33,021 nt of DNA from an uncultured Clostridia bacterium (lineage in GTDB: Bacteria > Bacillota > Clostridia > Oscillospirales > Acutalibacteraceae), in contig CANQMH010000014.1 of assembly GCA_947624865.1 (NCBI GenBank), positions 1 through 33,021 of the forward strand, read 5' to 3'. The notes below the pieces were generated by a model. The model was not told where the DNA came from and ran no database searches. It saw only the letters and a program-made list of their open reading frames with translations. This document shows, piece by piece, positions 32,007 through 33,021 of this stretch (position 1 is the first letter of the stretch; each line of letters opens with the position of its first letter). Position numbers and translations under genes: made by a program.

Positions 32007-33021
32007 TCAAATTGTAGAATGTTTCTTAGAGAGTGTGGGAACACGCTTGCCTGAAAGCATATCAAGTGCGGAAATAAGAGTCTGACGAAGCTGTGCTTCT
32101 TCAACAATGCCGTCAACATAACCGTTCTGAGCGGCATTGAAGGCAGAAAGGTTTTCCTCTGCAAATTTATCTGCGGCGGCTTTCTGTTGGTCAGTAGGAA
32201 TATTCATTGTTTCAGGAGATAAAATGAATGCGGCAGCCTCTACGTTCACCGGAGAAATAACAGCCTCAGGAAGCGCATAAACAACATCGGCATTTGCGCC
32301 TGTGCCTGCAAGAGCAATATAAGCAGAGCCGATTGCCTTACCAGTTACAACAGAAATTTTAACCGTTGTAGCTTCGGCATATGCCGAAGCAGCTTTCGCC
32401 GCCGACTTTATTGATTCAAATCCGCTGCAGTTTACAAAAGATATAACAGGAAGCGAAAAAGCGTCGCAGAAACGAACAAACTTCGCAACCTTATCAGCTG
32501 CCTTGCAATCAAGCTCGCCGCCTTTTGTTACTACTATTCCTGTTACCTGTCCACCAAGACGAGCAAGGCGAACATTTGCATTTTTGCCGTATCCGTTGTA
32601 AAGTCTTACAATACTGTTGCCGTCAACAGTCCTGCTTACAACACATCCGCATCCGTCTTCAGCAGGTGCTTCATCAAACGACTGAGGAGCCATATTAAGG
32701 TTATTGGAGGGAAGATAGAGCATAAGTTCTTTTGCCATTGAAATTGCTTCCTGCGTATTCTCTGCAACCATTGATACAACACCGTTTTCTGCGTTATATG
32801 CGTAATCGGAGTTTTCGCCTGTAACAGAAAGTGAAAGCTGAGCCTTTTTGCTCATAATAACAATATCTGCGCTCACCGCATTAAGCGCATTAGTACCAAG
32901 ACAAGTGCCAAGCACTACGGAAATCTGAGGTATTACACCCGAAAGAGACGCTGCGCTGTTGAGAATTTCTCCGCAGCCTGCAAGCAGTTCTGTCCCCTGT
33001 GAAAGTCTTCCGCCTACGCTG
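32007..33021 (-). CDS. Divergent MmdA/12S-type carboxyltransferase subunit, 5' end outside window
   Basis: 337 codons are visible; the frame continues past the right edge. The start of the visible part (SVGGRLSQGTELLAGCGEIL) and later LGGQVTGIVVTKGGELDCKAADKVAKFVRFCDAFSLPV match the alpha subunit of methylmalonyl-CoA decarboxylase, the crotonase-like beta-CT fold. Two signature regions are altered. The usual PGF...G..QE...I.HGAK loop is shortened to CSGFESIKSAAKAA, and the MGPEGAA oxyanion segment reads SPVNVEAAA. The protein may therefore use a different acyl-CoA or serve a structural role. It is the upstream partner of the biotin carrier and OadA-type gene. Sequence quality is unlikely to explain the change because the frame is intact throughout. 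Confidence 0.85.
   Translation of the reverse strand, partial: SVGGRLSQGTELLAGCGEILNSAASLSGVIPQISVVLGTCLGTNALNAVSADIVIMSKKAQLSLSVTGENSDYAYNAENGVVSMVAENTQEAISMAKELMLYLPSNNLNMAPQSFDEAPAEDGCGCVVSRTVDGNSIVRLYNGYGKNANVRLARLGGQVTGIVVTKGGELDCKAADKVAKFVRFCDAFSLPVISFVNCSGFESIKSAAKAASAYAEATTVKISVVTGKAIGSAYIALAGTGANADVVYALPEAVISPVNVEAAAFILSPETMNIPTDQQKAAADKFAEENLSAFNAAQNGYVDGIVEEAQLRQTLISALDMLSGKRVPTLSKKHSTI

Overview
The window looks like chromosomal DNA of an AT-rich, Gram-positive, anaerobic gut Clostridium of the Ruminococcus type. Supporting signs are strong AGGAGG-type ribosome sites, many TTGACA/TATAAT promoters, and T-run terminators. There are also THF and FMN riboswitches in front of ECF vitamin transporters, two secreted starch-related proteins with dockerins, and a biotin-dependent carboxyltransferase cluster. 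The dockerin-bearing GH13_28 amylase with CBM26-like modules and the Sas20-like binding protein recall the amylosome of Ruminococcus bromii. That affiliation is inference, not proven here.

Layout. 1-1095 is the 3' part of a tyrosine recombinase, probably the edge of an integrated element. 1311-4909 (minus) holds the shared sugar-ABC ATPase (msmK/ugpC type), then a compact operon: FlK-like thioesterase, HAD phosphatase, DUF4830 protein, RsuA-type pseudouridine synthase. 4950-6523 is a cassette of XRE regulator plus divergent secreted, membrane-anchored protein, flanked by near-identical ~42-bp direct repeats. ychF follows. 7892-15494 is the starch region: a dockerin protein with two putative starch-binding domains, a 42-residue Cys-rich microprotein, an ATP-grasp/alanine racemase operon, and a 936-residue amylase with an internal dockerin. 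15794-16880 carries endonuclease IV and tRNA-Pro(GGG). 16928-18633 is a second XRE/secreted-protein cassette of the same design. 18683-20448 holds two ECF substrate-binding subunits (folate, riboflavin), each with its own riboswitch and consensus promoter. 20452-27886 (minus) has an AlkD-like protein, LicD, a family 2 glycosyltransferase, a polytopic membrane protein, an M20 dipeptidase and a YfhO-type membrane protein. 27924-30077 (plus) has a YfbR-like nucleotidase and an LCP cell-wall ligase. 30125-33021 (minus) has OadA/5S-type carboxyltransferase, biotin carrier, and a divergent 12S/MmdA-type subunit cut by the window edge.

How the parts fit. The amylase and the dockerin protein would be secreted and docked on a cohesin scaffold outside the window, and maltooligosaccharides could enter through ABC importers energised by the shared ATPase. 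LicD, GT2, YfhO and LCP proteins point to cell-envelope glycopolymer assembly. Alanine racemase supplies D-alanine for the wall. The most unusual items are the two XRE/anchored-protein cassettes with ACAA-N7-TTGT palindromes inside their promoters, the repeats flanking one of them, the attenuator-like leader of alr, and the degenerate carboxyltransferase subunit.
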